In this document: positions 1-5,823 of the stretch, one piece after another
Numbering within the stretch: the stretch's first letter is position 1
How the letters are laid out: each line of letters begins with the position of its first letter
Assembly: GCA_002451055.1 (NCBI GenBank)
Contig: DKBD01000257.1
Coordinates: 3,022-8,907 of the forward strand
Reading direction: 5' to 3'
Source: Nitrospira sp. UBA6909
GTDB lineage: Bacteria; Nitrospirota; Nitrospiria; Nitrospirales; Nitrospiraceae
DNA: 5,886 nucleotides
The notes under the pieces: generated by a model
Seen by the model: the letters and a program-made list of their open reading frames with translations, nothing else
Databases searched by the model: none
Told to the model about the DNA's origin: nothing
Translations under genes and position numbers: made by a program

Positions 1-447
1 TTTTTCTCAGGCCGACCTGCCGTTCGCGTGACCAACCTGTCGGCGATGAACGCGGGCCCTGTGCTGACGCTGACTCCGGAACTTGAGAATGTGGGACGCG
101 GTGCAGCCTATGACTGCGTGCTGCAATTGGGAGGCTGGGAGGGAAATTTCTCCATCAAGACGATCCATCCACGAGGACAGCAGTATCGGAAACACGCGGT
201 CTCCATCGTGCTGGGCCCGGAGGCGCCGATCCGTTCCACGTCGCTATCCAGAAGCTCTTTGTGGCTGTCGTATCGAGATCGCTGGGGGCTCAAGTACGAA
301 TGTTGGTACCCGGTCGTTCAGATCAAACGCGCAGTCTCCCCTCTCTACGATTTTCAGATTGACCTCTCCCATCCGCAATTGACCGAGCCAACTCCCTCAT
401 TTCTGGCGATGAGAAGGTTGCTTCGGAGCACACCTCCGGATGACTGA
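1..447 (+). CDS. 3' end of an unrecognised protein (5'-truncated)
   Basis: The frame is open from the first base of the window to the TGA at 445-447, giving about 148 residues. A GTG at 28-30 could serve as a start, but no Shine-Dalgarno sequence precedes it, so the gene most likely begins upstream of the window. I do not recognise the family. The visible part alternates short hydrophobic strands with Gly/Asn turns (a NVGRGAAYD segment, then a YRDRWGLKYECWYP segment), which suggests a beta-rich, possibly Ig-like domain. The sequence ends in a Pro/Ser/Thr-rich tail with two Asp at the C-terminus. No membrane segment is seen in this part. It converges on the lipoprotein gene that ends at 589. 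That it is coding is likely from the uninterrupted frame and protein-like composition; its function is unknown. Confidence 0.6.
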   Translation, partial: FFSGRPAVRVTNLSAMNAGPVLTLTPELENVGRGAAYDCVLQLGGWEGNFSIKTIHPRGQQYRKHAVSIVLGPEAPIRSTSLSRSSLWLSYRDRWGLKYECWYPVVQIKRAVSPLYDFQIDLSHPQLTEPTPSFLAMRRLLRSTPPDD

Positions 448-588
448 GCGAAACCACAACGTGACAACCGTGACGTGCTGCGTAGGCGGGTGAACCGAGC
501 AGGCGGACATTGTGCTTCCTTGGCGGCAGCCACCCACTGGACCAATCAACCTCTCCATGCTGTCCACGTATAGTGAGTGGCGTTCCGT

Positions 589-1242
589 TCAATGGGCCGG
601 CACATCAGGACCGATTTTCTCCACGATGACTTCTCGAATCTGCTTGGCGAATCGTTTTGAGACGGCCATATTCTTCACAATGTGGCCTGACTCCGAAACC
701 GTATAGGTCGTCGGCGAAGATTTCGACGAAATCGTCGCCTCGAACACGATGTTGAGCGTCTTCATCGGCTTACCTGTTTTTGCATTGATCCCGAGAACTT
801 CTTTGAGCGAAACCTTGGATGAGACGTCGACATCGGCGGCGCGAGAAGCAAGCCGCGAGGTCTTCCGCTTCACGTTGCTCTTGGCAATCGGGATAAGTTG
901 AATGACGGGATCGGAGGCGAATTCATTGCGAATGTACTGCCCGATCCCCCCCTTTGTCTTTTCAGCCTTCTGTATGGTGCTGTCCAAGACCGGTTCAGCC
1001 AGGTTGACATAGATCGGATCATTCGGGCCCCGCTTGGGAATAACGTCGGCGGTTTCGCTCGGCTCCTGCTGAGTGACCTGGGCATTCTCCTGAGCGGGAA
1101 GGGTCTCTTCAGCCATACGGGGATCCGTATTGTCAGCCACGGTCGTCGAATGCCCGGTGTTGCAGGCCGAAAGAGCGAATGACAGGACGATGGCGGAGCA
1201 GGCACAAATGAACGCACGGGTTGGATGAGAGTCCTGAAACAT
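589..1242 (-). CDS. Putative outer-membrane lipoprotein of unknown family
   Basis: This is a 217-residue lipoprotein precursor. The ATG at 1242-1240 is chosen because AAGGAGGG (1257-1250) lies 7 nt before it; a further in-frame ATG upstream would put a charged stretch ahead of the signal peptide. The signal peptide has Arg9, a hydrophobic core at about residues 10-24 and the lipobox LSAC with Cys27. Asn at +2 gives no inner-membrane retention signal of the Asp type, so an outer-membrane location is likely. Residues 28 to about 75 are Thr/Glu/Pro-rich and probably form a flexible linker. The remaining part (about 75-217) is a mixed alpha/beta domain with many Lys and Ser, including a conserved-looking segment FASDPVIQLIP. 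I do not recognise the domain. It is loosely reminiscent of periplasmic lipoproteins of the CsgG/TolB-N kind, but that is only an impression. The gene stands alone, divergent from the beta-barrel gene. Confidence 0.85.
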   Translation of the reverse strand: MFQDSHPTRAFICACSAIVLSFALSACNTGHSTTVADNTDPRMAEETLPAQENAQVTQQEPSETADVIPKRGPNDPIYVNLAEPVLDSTIQKAEKTKGGIGQYIRNEFASDPVIQLIPIAKSNVKRKTSRLASRAADVDVSSKVSLKEVLGINAKTGKPMKTLNIVFEATISSKSSPTTYTVSESGHIVKNMAVSKRFAKQIREVIVEKIGPDVPAH

Positions 1243-1249
1243 ACAGCGT

Positions 1250-1257
1250 CCCTCCTT
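1250..1257 (-). promoter_or_regulatory. Ribosome binding site deciding the lipoprotein start
   Basis: On the minus strand this reads AAGGAGGG, a near-perfect Shine-Dalgarno sequence, 7 nt before the ATG at 1242. It supports that ATG over the in-frame ATG at 1281, which would put 13 extra residues ahead of the signal peptide. Confidence 0.85.
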
Positions 1258-1303
1258 CTTTCGATCGCCGCTAAACGGCACGGCCTACAGACGCGAGACG
1301 GCA

Positions 1304-1319
1304 CGAGAAAAATTTCTCG
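1304..1319. promoter_or_regulatory. Perfect palindrome, candidate operator
   Basis: CGAGAAA-AA-TTTCTCG has two perfect 7-bp arms around a 2-bp centre. It lies just downstream of the predicted minus-strand -10 (1328-1323), so it covers the expected transcription start near 1316 of the lipoprotein gene. A repressor bound here could block initiation. Its 16-bp size fits a homodimeric helix-turn-helix regulator. It could also form a weak hairpin at the 5' end of the transcript. I cannot name a regulator. Confidence 0.5.
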
Positions 1320-1322
1320 ATA

Positions 1323-1350
1323 AGTCTAGCAGCCACTTCCGCCCTGTCAA
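1323..1350 (-). promoter_or_regulatory. Sigma70-type promoter of the lipoprotein gene
   Basis: On the minus strand, TTGACA (1350-1345, a perfect -35) is followed after 16 bp by TAGACT (1328-1323, four of six matches to TATAAT). Initiation would fall near 1316 and leave a leader of about 74 nt before the ATG at 1242. The leader contains an 8-bp direct repeat, ACGGCACG as read on the plus strand, at 1275-1282 and 1298-1305. Confidence 0.6.
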
Positions 1351-1407
1351 ACCGGAGAAGGTTCCGTCTGTGTATCGCAAGAGGAGATGTTATCCATCCC
1401 GGACACT

Positions 1408-1416
1408 TGGTATGAT
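1408..1416 (+). promoter_or_regulatory. Extended -10 promoter of the beta-barrel/Slp operon
   Basis: TGG-TATGAT forms a TGn extended -10 with one mismatch to TATAAT. No convincing -35 lies 16-18 bp upstream, which is common for extended -10 promoters. Initiation near 1423 would give a leader of about 28 nt to the GTG at 1451. The same ten bases, TGGTATGATG, recur upstream of the HpnM-like gene at 5126-5135. Confidence 0.5.
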
Positions 1417-1435
1417 GAGTGTAATTATGTTCTTT

Positions 1436-1444
1436 AGGAAGGGG
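1436..1444 (+). promoter_or_regulatory. Ribosome binding site supporting a GTG start
   Basis: AGGAAGGGG ends 6 nt before the GTG at 1451. The alternative in-frame starts at 1370, 1412, 1415 and 1427 have no comparable purine-rich site. Those at 1370, 1412 and 1415 lie upstream of or within the predicted -10, and 1427 lies only a few bases past the predicted start of transcription. This site therefore favours the GTG. Confidence 0.6.
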
Positions 1445-1450
1445 CCTCCT

Positions 1451-2122
1451 GTGGGAGCCAGAACCGGTACGACCGCCCTCCTCCTTTTCTGCGGCCTAGG
1501 ACTGGGAATGTGTCTCGCCCCAAATCTTGCCCGTTCCGAATGGTATGTGGCTGGAACGGCGGGGGTCAATTTTGCGGACCGTATCAATACCATCGGAGGA
1601 ACGGGCCCCCAGGCAGGCGCTCCCGGTCCTTTTGTAGACTATGACCTTGCAAACTCGATCACCTACGGAGGCAAGGTGGGATATTTCCATGGACACGGCT
1701 GGCTTGGGATTGAAGGCGAAGTGTTGCACACAACCCCCCACATCAAGGGCTTCGATGATGATCCACGGACCGCCAGTTATGATCCCGACCCCGGCATCCA
1801 TTTTGGACTGACGACCGTCTGTGCAAACCTGATTGCACGATATCCAGGACGGACGTTTCAGCCATACCTGGGGGCCGGAATAGGACTGGCTATCGCTCGG
1901 ATTGGAGAGACTGCGACCGTGCAGAGCGACACAGATCTTGCTACGGCCTGGAACCTATTGGCCGGTCTTAGGGGATTCGTGACCCCGCATATCGCCCTCT
2001 TTGTGGAATATAAGTACACAGGGGCATCGCTACAGTTTGACCAAGCGTTCGGCCCAGATGGCGGCTTTGCAGGCAACTACCGAGCCCAGTATGTTATGGG
2101 TGGACTGTCCTATCATTTCTAG
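1451..2122 (+). CDS. Small outer-membrane beta-barrel protein
   Basis: This is a 223-residue precursor from the GTG at 1451. That start gives a compact signal peptide: Arg4, a hydrophobic core at about residues 9-23, and probable cleavage after Ala-Arg-Ser29, just before Glu-Trp. The mature part shows amphipathic beta-strands typical of the OmpA-like/OMP_b-brl barrel superfamily: EWYVAGTAGVNF at the N-terminus, a GGKVGYF strand followed by WLGIEGEV, FQPYLGAGIGLAIARIG, ALFVEYKYTG, and a last strand AQYVMGGLSYHF. The final Phe with alternating aromatics is the usual C-terminal signal read by the BAM assembly complex. The size fits an eight-stranded barrel, and loops rich in Gly/Asp/Pro would face outside. 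It has no OmpA peptidoglycan-binding domain. Its ligand or function is unknown. It is followed after 15 bp by an Slp-family lipoprotein gene, so the two are probably co-transcribed. Confidence 0.88.
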   Translation: MGARTGTTALLLFCGLGLGMCLAPNLARSEWYVAGTAGVNFADRINTIGGTGPQAGAPGPFVDYDLANSITYGGKVGYFHGHGWLGIEGEVLHTTPHIKGFDDDPRTASYDPDPGIHFGLTTVCANLIARYPGRTFQPYLGAGIGLAIARIGETATVQSDTDLATAWNLLAGLRGFVTPHIALFVEYKYTGASLQFDQAFGPDGGFAGNYRAQYVMGGLSYHF

Positions 2123-2137
2123 ACAAGGAGAAGGCGT

Positions 2138-2812
2138 ATGCCTCGAGCTGTCGTGATCGTTCTCCTTCTGGGCGTGATTGGGGTGTTGTCGGCTTGCGCC
2201 GAATCGTTTCACCAAGTTCAGCGAGAGACCGGCGCGCTCGGAATACCGCCTGAGTTGGAGAAGCAGGTGGATACCAGCGTGACATTTGCTGACTTGAAGG
2301 CGGCAACCGAGACGTACATGGGGCGAATCGTCACCGTAGGCGGCATCGTACTTGCGGCCAAGCGAACCAAGGAGTGGACCGAAATTGAAATCCTGCAATT
2401 GCCGACCAAGGGCGGCGAAGTTTCGACGAAAGATCGTCTTCGTTCAGAAGGGCGGTTCATTGCCGTCCGCGAGGAATTCCTCGACCCAGCTAGTGTCCCT
2501 GCCGGCACCCCCATTACAATTATCGGCGCTGTAAGGGGCTCAGCGAGGCGACTCCTTGACGAAAGCGAGTACACTTATCCGGTACTTGAGATCCGACACC
2601 TAATCGACTGGAACACAGTGGCCTCGCAAGAGTCGGGCAGCGGTCCTCCCGCATACTATTGGCCGTACTACGCTCCATATGCATACTGGGGCGCACCCTA
2701 TGGCTACTATCCCTATTGGGGAAGACCCTATCTCTATTTTGGCCAACCCCGGCCGCCCGCGCCGGCTCCTCCGCCTCCTGCCAGGATTCACCCGCGCTTG
2801 AGACCAAAGTAG
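2138..2812 (+). CDS. Slp-family outer-membrane lipoprotein with an aromatic/proline-rich tail
   Basis: This is a 224-residue lipoprotein precursor. AAGGAG at 2125-2130 sits 7 nt before the ATG. The signal peptide (Arg3, hydrophobic residues 4-18) ends in the lipobox LSAC with Cys20. Residues about 45-160 match the Slp family: TYMGRIVTVGGIV (about 59-71), a TEIEILQLP segment (about 81-89), GRFIAV followed by EEFLDP (about 105-117), and GTPITIIGAVRG (about 123-134) leading to a YPVLEIRHLIDW end. Slp is known in E. coli as a starvation- and acid-stress-associated outer-membrane lipoprotein; its biochemical role is not established. Residues about 170-203 form a low-complexity Tyr/Trp/Pro/Gly tail, followed by a Pro/Ala run and a basic end, RIHPRLRPK. 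Such a tail might contact the cell wall, carbohydrate or partner proteins, but that is inference. It lies 15 bp after the beta-barrel gene. Confidence 0.92.
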   Translation: MPRAVVIVLLLGVIGVLSACAESFHQVQRETGALGIPPELEKQVDTSVTFADLKAATETYMGRIVTVGGIVLAAKRTKEWTEIEILQLPTKGGEVSTKDRLRSEGRFIAVREEFLDPASVPAGTPITIIGAVRGSARRLLDESEYTYPVLEIRHLIDWNTVASQESGSGPPAYYWPYYAPYAYWGAPYGYYPYWGRPYLYFGQPRPPAPAPPPPARIHPRLRPK

Positions 2813-2822
2813 CAGGATGTGG

Positions 2823-2838
2823 GACACAAAGGTGTGTC
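2823..2838. terminator. Small stem-loop between convergent genes
   Basis: GACACA-AAGG-TGTGTC is a perfect 6-bp stem with a 4-nt loop, 11 bp after the Slp stop codon. There is no T-run after it on either strand, so it is a weak candidate for an intrinsic terminator and may act only as a 3'-end-protecting hairpin. Confidence 0.3.
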
Positions 2839-2863
2839 GTCGAGTCGCATGAGCTCGCACTGT

Positions 2864-2896
2864 AAGCTGGCGACATTCTCAATCGGCCTCCAGCTT
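2864..2896. terminator. Possible bidirectional stem-loop between convergent genes
   Basis: AAGCTGG (2864-2870) pairs perfectly with CCAGCTT (2890-2896) around a 19-nt loop, in which CGA and TCG can pair further. It lies in the 113-bp gap between the convergent Slp and HpnA-like genes, where a shared terminator would be expected. No T-tract flanks it, so factor-dependent termination is as likely. Confidence 0.3.
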
Positions 2897-2925
2897 CCGT
2901 AGAACTACTACTGCCGGCTGCGGAC

Positions 2926-3930
2926 CTACGTCCTGATCAAACCGGCAGCCCGAAACCAGCCCAGGGTTTCTCCCACAGAGGCGCTGCAGTCGCGCATGGG
3001 TTGGAGTCTCAGTTCCCGAGCCGACTCACGACCATCGAAGTGAAAGTGTCTCTGCGTCAGTCGAACCCCCGTGACTGTTGCCATGGGCACAGCTGTGGAG
3101 AAGATGCGACAAGCCTGTTCTTCAAAATACGCAAAGGCGAGGGCAAGCGCGTAGGGAACTCGCCATCGCGGCGCGGGCTGACCGCTCAGCTCGGCTAATA
3201 AACGAAAGAGGCCAAGGATGCTCCAGTCTTCAGCGGCCAGCAGATAGCGATGGCCAATCTCGCCGTGCTCGGCAGCAGCCCAGATGCCGGCGGCGGCGTC
3301 GCGAACGTCGATGAGATTGAGACCGCCGTCCAGATAGCCTTTGACCCGGCCGTTGCAAAAATCACAGATCATGCGGGAGAGTGGACCCTGGTTCATGTCG
3401 CCCGGACCAACAGGTATGGTGGGCCGAACAATCACCACCGGCTGTCCGGCTTCTACGGCTTCCTGGGCAGCCTGTTCAGCAAGCCACTTACTGCGACAGT
3501 ACGGCCCGATCATGTCGCTCAGTGCAGTCCGGGTTTTTTCCGTGATCATTTCCTGACCATGCGCCGTCGCGAGAATCGATTCCGTGGAGACGTGGACGAT
3601 GCGGCGGGCGCCAGCCCTCCGGGCGGCTTCGAGCACATGGCGCGTTCCTTGGTGGTTGATTTGATCGAAGTCATTCGGGTTGCGCGCCCACAGGTTGGGA
3701 TTGGCCGCCAGGTGCAGCACAACGTCGCAGCCCACCGTTGCCCGCGCCACCGCTGCTCCATCGCGGATGTCGGCAAAGACTGCTTCGATCCGGTCTTGCG
3801 GCAAGTGCGCGACTGGCGTTCCTGGTTTCTCCAACACACGCACGGCATGATTCGCAGCGACGAGTTGCCGCACCAGATGCGAGCCGATGAATCCCGCGCC
3901 GCCCGTGACGAGGACCCTGCACGGCTTCAT
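2926..3930 (-). CDS. hpnA: HpnA-like hopanoid-associated NAD-dependent epimerase/dehydratase
   Basis: This is a 334-residue extended short-chain dehydrogenase/reductase. The N-terminus has the NAD(P)-binding GxxGxxG motif (TGGAGFIGSH, residues 9-18). Asp54 in FADIRD and the LHLAAN segment (72-77) follow. The catalytic YxxxK is Tyr144-Lys148 in MIGPYCRSKWLAEQ, with Ser115/Thr116 at the catalytic Ser/Thr position. Several stretches match my memory of the hopanoid-associated sugar epimerase family HpnA: DMIGPYxRSKxLAEQ, the VVIVxPxxPVGPxD block (165-178), and YLDGGLNLIDVRDAA (199-213). Known members of this family occur in hopanoid gene clusters; the exact reaction is not firmly established and probably concerns a sugar or nucleotide-sugar of the side chain. 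The start codon lies inside the stop of the reductase gene (ATGA overlap, weak Shine-Dalgarno), so translation is probably coupled. A generic sugar epimerase is the alternative. Confidence 0.85.
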   Translation of the reverse strand: MKPCRVLVTGGAGFIGSHLVRQLVAANHAVRVLEKPGTPVAHLPQDRIEAVFADIRDGAAVARATVGCDVVLHLAANPNLWARNPNDFDQINHQGTRHVLEAARRAGARRIVHVSTESILATAHGQEMITEKTRTALSDMIGPYCRSKWLAEQAAQEAVEAGQPVVIVRPTIPVGPGDMNQGPLSRMICDFCNGRVKGYLDGGLNLIDVRDAAAGIWAAAEHGEIGHRYLLAAEDWSILGLFRLLAELSGQPAPRWRVPYALALAFAYFEEQACRIFSTAVPMATVTGVRLTQRHFHFDGRESARELRLQPMRDCSASVGETLGWFRAAGLIRT

Positions 3931-4919
3931 ACGATCAACTCGTCCAACCTGTGCAGAGCTGGTTGGAGAGAGTCTTGTTCCATGCGTTTCAGCAGCGCGT
4001 AGGCACGACGATTGAGGGGACAGGGACGATCACCTGCCAGGTGCAGAAGATGGCCGTTGTAATTGTCGATCTCGGTGCGACCTTTGGGAACGTCTCCCGA
4101 CATGGAACAATACGTGTTGCGCAAGCTCACTGAAAACGGCCAGGCGAGCGTCCAGGCGAGCGCTCGGAAGCGCAGGATACGATCGACGGTGTCGGGGTGA
4201 AATGGTCCGATCGTACCCAACGGCACCCGGGCATCTCTTAGGATCCGGTAATTCTCGCGCAACATGGCAAAGAACAGCTCACGTGCCGTGCGATTGATCA
4301 ACAGCTGGCTGTTATCAAGTCCCGCCGCCGCCGCGAGCGGGCTGATGGCGGAGTTATACATCAACTTTGCATATTTGTAGGGCAGGATCTCGACGACCTT
4401 CCTGACCCGGAAGCAGCCGTGTCGCCGCAGTACTTCGATCAGCGATTCGACGGCGGGAGATTCGCGGCGGTGCTCGCTCAAGGCGGTATGCCCGATATGC
4501 AGACTCCCCCCTCGGGTGATTCGCGTGTGCGTTTGTTGAGGGAGACACTCGGAGACGAACGAGGCGATGCCTTCGATGTGACTCCGCTCGATCAGGTCGG
4601 GATCAAAGCCGTTCTGAACTGGAATGATGGTAACGGTCGGAGGTAGTCGATTCAGGACCGCCTTGTTGTCATAGCATTTCGTGCACAGAAGGATGACACC
4701 CTCTTGCGGCGGCTGCCACTCCGCGAAATGGACGAACTTTGCCGGAAGCAAGGGAAACCCATCAAGGCCCACGCCATGAGAGCGCCCCCAATGCACCTTG
4801 GCCGGGTCGGCCTCGACAAAGATCACGTCGATACCGCCTGCGCGCAAAGCATAGCCCAGGGCACATCCGATGCCGCCCGCTCCCACGACGAAGACTGAGC
4901 TCGAAAGGTGATCGGCCAT
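3927..4919 (-). CDS. Ketopantoate reductase (ApbA/PanE) family enzyme
   Basis: This is a 330-residue NADPH-dependent reductase-like protein, somewhat longer than the classical PanE of about 300. The Rossmann motif GAGGIG is at 13-18, after a short N-terminal extension. Family residues can be matched to E. coli PanE from memory: Lys81 (K72), Asn103 in VQNG (N98), Lys185 and Asn189 in AKLMYNS (K176, N180), Asn203 (N194), Ser272 (S244) and Glu283 in RTEIDNYNG (E256). The catalytic Lys and Glu are thus present. The residue matching Asn184 of E. coli appears to be Ser193, which might alter substrate choice. PanE reduces 2-dehydropantoate to pantoate in coenzyme A synthesis, but many relatives act on other 2-keto or aldehyde substrates. 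The coupling to an HpnA-like gene makes a non-pantothenate role plausible. The start has only a weak GGA just before it. Confidence 0.88.
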   Translation of the reverse strand: MADHLSSSVFVVGAGGIGCALGYALRAGGIDVIFVEADPAKVHWGRSHGVGLDGFPLLPAKFVHFAEWQPPQEGVILLCTKCYDNKAVLNRLPPTVTIIPVQNGFDPDLIERSHIEGIASFVSECLPQQTHTRITRGGSLHIGHTALSEHRRESPAVESLIEVLRRHGCFRVRKVVEILPYKYAKLMYNSAISPLAAAAGLDNSQLLINRTARELFFAMLRENYRILRDARVPLGTIGPFHPDTVDRILRFRALAWTLAWPFSVSLRNTYCSMSGDVPKGRTEIDNYNGHLLHLAGDRPCPLNRRAYALLKRMEQDSLQPALHRLDELIV

Positions 4920-4994
4920 TTCCGTTTAACTCTAAGGCCTCGCTTCCACGCCTATAGATATGCGGGTAGCTCATGACGCGATTGTGGCGGCGCA

Positions 4995-5023
4995 ATTATA
5001 AGCCATTCGTCGCGTCCAGTCAC
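4995..5023 (-). promoter_or_regulatory. Sigma70-type promoter of the reductase/HpnA-like operon
   Basis: On the minus strand, GTGACT (5023-5018, four of six matches to TTGACA) is followed after exactly 17 bp by a perfect TATAAT (5000-4995). Initiation near 4988 leaves a leader of about 69 nt before the ATG at 4919. The CACGTGA dyad at 5027-5049 lies directly upstream of the -35. Confidence 0.6.
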
Positions 5024-5026
5024 TCG

Positions 5027-5049
5027 CACGTGACCATCTATATCACGTG
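5027..5049. promoter_or_regulatory. CACGTGA / TCACGTG dyad, candidate operator
   Basis: Two copies of CACGTGACC (5027-5035 and 5044-5052) are direct repeats 17 bp apart. Because the core CACGTG is itself palindromic, the region also reads as an inverted repeat, CACGTGA-N9-TCACGTG. It sits between two divergent promoters, 4 bp upstream of the minus-strand -35, a position suited to an activator or a shared regulator. A regulator cannot be named. Confidence 0.45.
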
Positions 5050-5094
5050 ACCGCACTCCTCATCCACCAATCGCGCACATACGTCTCCCGGAGG

Positions 5095-5125
5095 TGTGCC
5101 GGGTATGAAGAAGGCCTTTGGCACA
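5095..5125. promoter_or_regulatory. TGTGCC/GGCACA inverted repeat next to the plus-strand -10
   Basis: TGTGCC (5095-5100) and GGCACA (5120-5125) are perfect 6-bp arms separated by 19 bp. The repeat covers the -35 region of the predicted promoter at 5126-5134 and ends directly at its TGn element. Arms this short can arise by chance, so this is only a weak operator candidate. Confidence 0.25.
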
Positions 5126-5134
5126 TGGTATGAT
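5126..5134 (+). promoter_or_regulatory. Extended -10 promoter of the HpnM-like gene
   Basis: TGG-TATGAT is an extended -10 with one mismatch to TATAAT and no good -35 at the usual distance. Initiation near 5141 would give a leader of about 56 nt before the ATG at 5197. The ten bases TGGTATGATG are identical to those at 1408-1417 upstream of the beta-barrel gene. Confidence 0.5.
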
Positions 5135-5182
5135 GGAGCCGCGCGGCATCCCGCCGTCTGGATGTATCGAGACATATCTGGC

Positions 5183-5190
5183 AAGGAGGA
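5183..5190 (+). promoter_or_regulatory. Ribosome binding site deciding the HpnM-like start
   Basis: AAGGAGGA ends 6 nt before the ATG at 5197. The in-frame TTG at 5191 directly abuts the site and is too close to be used, so translation should begin at 5197. Confidence 0.85.
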
Positions 5191-5196
5191 TTGTTC

Positions 5197-5823
5197 ATGC
5201 GTTTCAAGAAGCCCGCCTTTGCCGGCTTCACCCTTCTGGTGTTCTGCACCGGCATGGTTCTGCCGACGCACGTCAGGGGCGAGACACCAGGGCCCGCTCA
5301 AGTCATTTCTCGCTTCAACGTGGCGCTGATCGAAGCGATGAGGGGTGGCAAGGAATTGGGGTTCAGCGGCCGCTACCGCCTGCTTGAGCCGGTCGTGACG
5401 GAGACCTTCCTGCCTACCTACATGGCGAGCGTCTCTGTAGGCAGACACTGGAAGACGCTTACGCAGGAGCAGCAGCGGCAGTTTGAAGTAATCTATGCCG
5501 AATGGTTGATTGCAAACTATGCGAAGAATTTTCACACATACGCAGGAGAGCGCTTCGAAATCACGAAACAATCCCAGACGGCAGGCGGCGCGGCAGTTCT
5601 GAGCAAACTGCTGAACGCTAAAGGCAAAGAAACGGAGTTCGACTACCGTCTGCGACTGACGGAGGATGCCTGGCACATTGTGGATATACGCATTTCCGGC
5701 GTGAGTCAACTTGCCAATACGCGTGCGCAATTTGTGAGCGTCCTTGATCAAAAGGGGTTTGACGAGCTCGTTGCGTCGCTCAAGCAAAAGATTCGGGATT
5801 TCTCCCGGAGCGATGGCGGATGA
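5197..5823 (+). CDS. hpnM: HpnM-like periplasmic protein of the MlaC/Ttg2D family
   Basis: This is a 208-residue exported protein. The signal peptide has Arg2/Lys4/Lys5, a hydrophobic core at about residues 8-23 and probable cleavage after Val-Arg-Gly28. The mature part is a full-length MlaC-type domain, a fold known in MlaC to carry phospholipid between the membranes. The block ELGFSGRYRLLEP (53-65), the following MASVSVGRHWKTL (76-88) and the NYAKNFHTYAGERFEI stretch (107-122) match what I recall of the hopanoid-associated subfamily HpnM more closely than general MlaC. HpnM is thought to assist movement of hopanoids or related lipids to the outer membrane. The presence of an HpnA-like gene across the divergent promoter supports this. 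The stop overlaps the next start (ATGA), so the next product is probably made in step with it. A general MlaC-like lipid carrier is the alternative. Confidence 0.88.
   Translation: MRFKKPAFAGFTLLVFCTGMVLPTHVRGETPGPAQVISRFNVALIEAMRGGKELGFSGRYRLLEPVVTETFLPTYMASVSVGRHWKTLTQEQQRQFEVIYAEWLIANYAKNFHTYAGERFEITKQSQTAGGAAVLSKLLNAKGKETEFDYRLRLTEDAWHIVDIRISGVSQLANTRAQFVSVLDQKGFDELVASLKQKIRDFSRSDGG

Noticed and set aside
424..438. CGGAG-CACAC-CTCCG stem-loop near the end of the first gene
   Set aside because: The 5-bp stem lies inside the coding region and has no T-run after it, so it is not a convincing terminator.
448..588. 141-bp gap between convergent genes
   Set aside because: I looked for terminators and small genes. 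Only a short repeat of CGTGAC near 460-475 and weak inverted repeats are present, with no hairpin plus T-tract.
870..1304. Minus-strand open frame overlapping the lipoprotein gene
   Set aside because: It is a different frame of the same strand with an Arg/Pro/Ser-rich, low-information translation. The lipoprotein frame has the lipobox and ribosome site.
3250..4002. Plus-strand open frame of 250 codons opposite the HpnA-like gene
   Set aside because: It is antisense to a well-supported SDR enzyme with intact NAD-binding and YxxxK motifs. The frame is a by-product of codon bias on the other strand.
5096..5329. Plus-strand small frame across the hpnM leader (contains MKKAFGTWYDG)
   Set aside because: It would begin upstream of the predicted transcription start and run out of frame into the HpnM-like gene. 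It has no ribosome site of its own.
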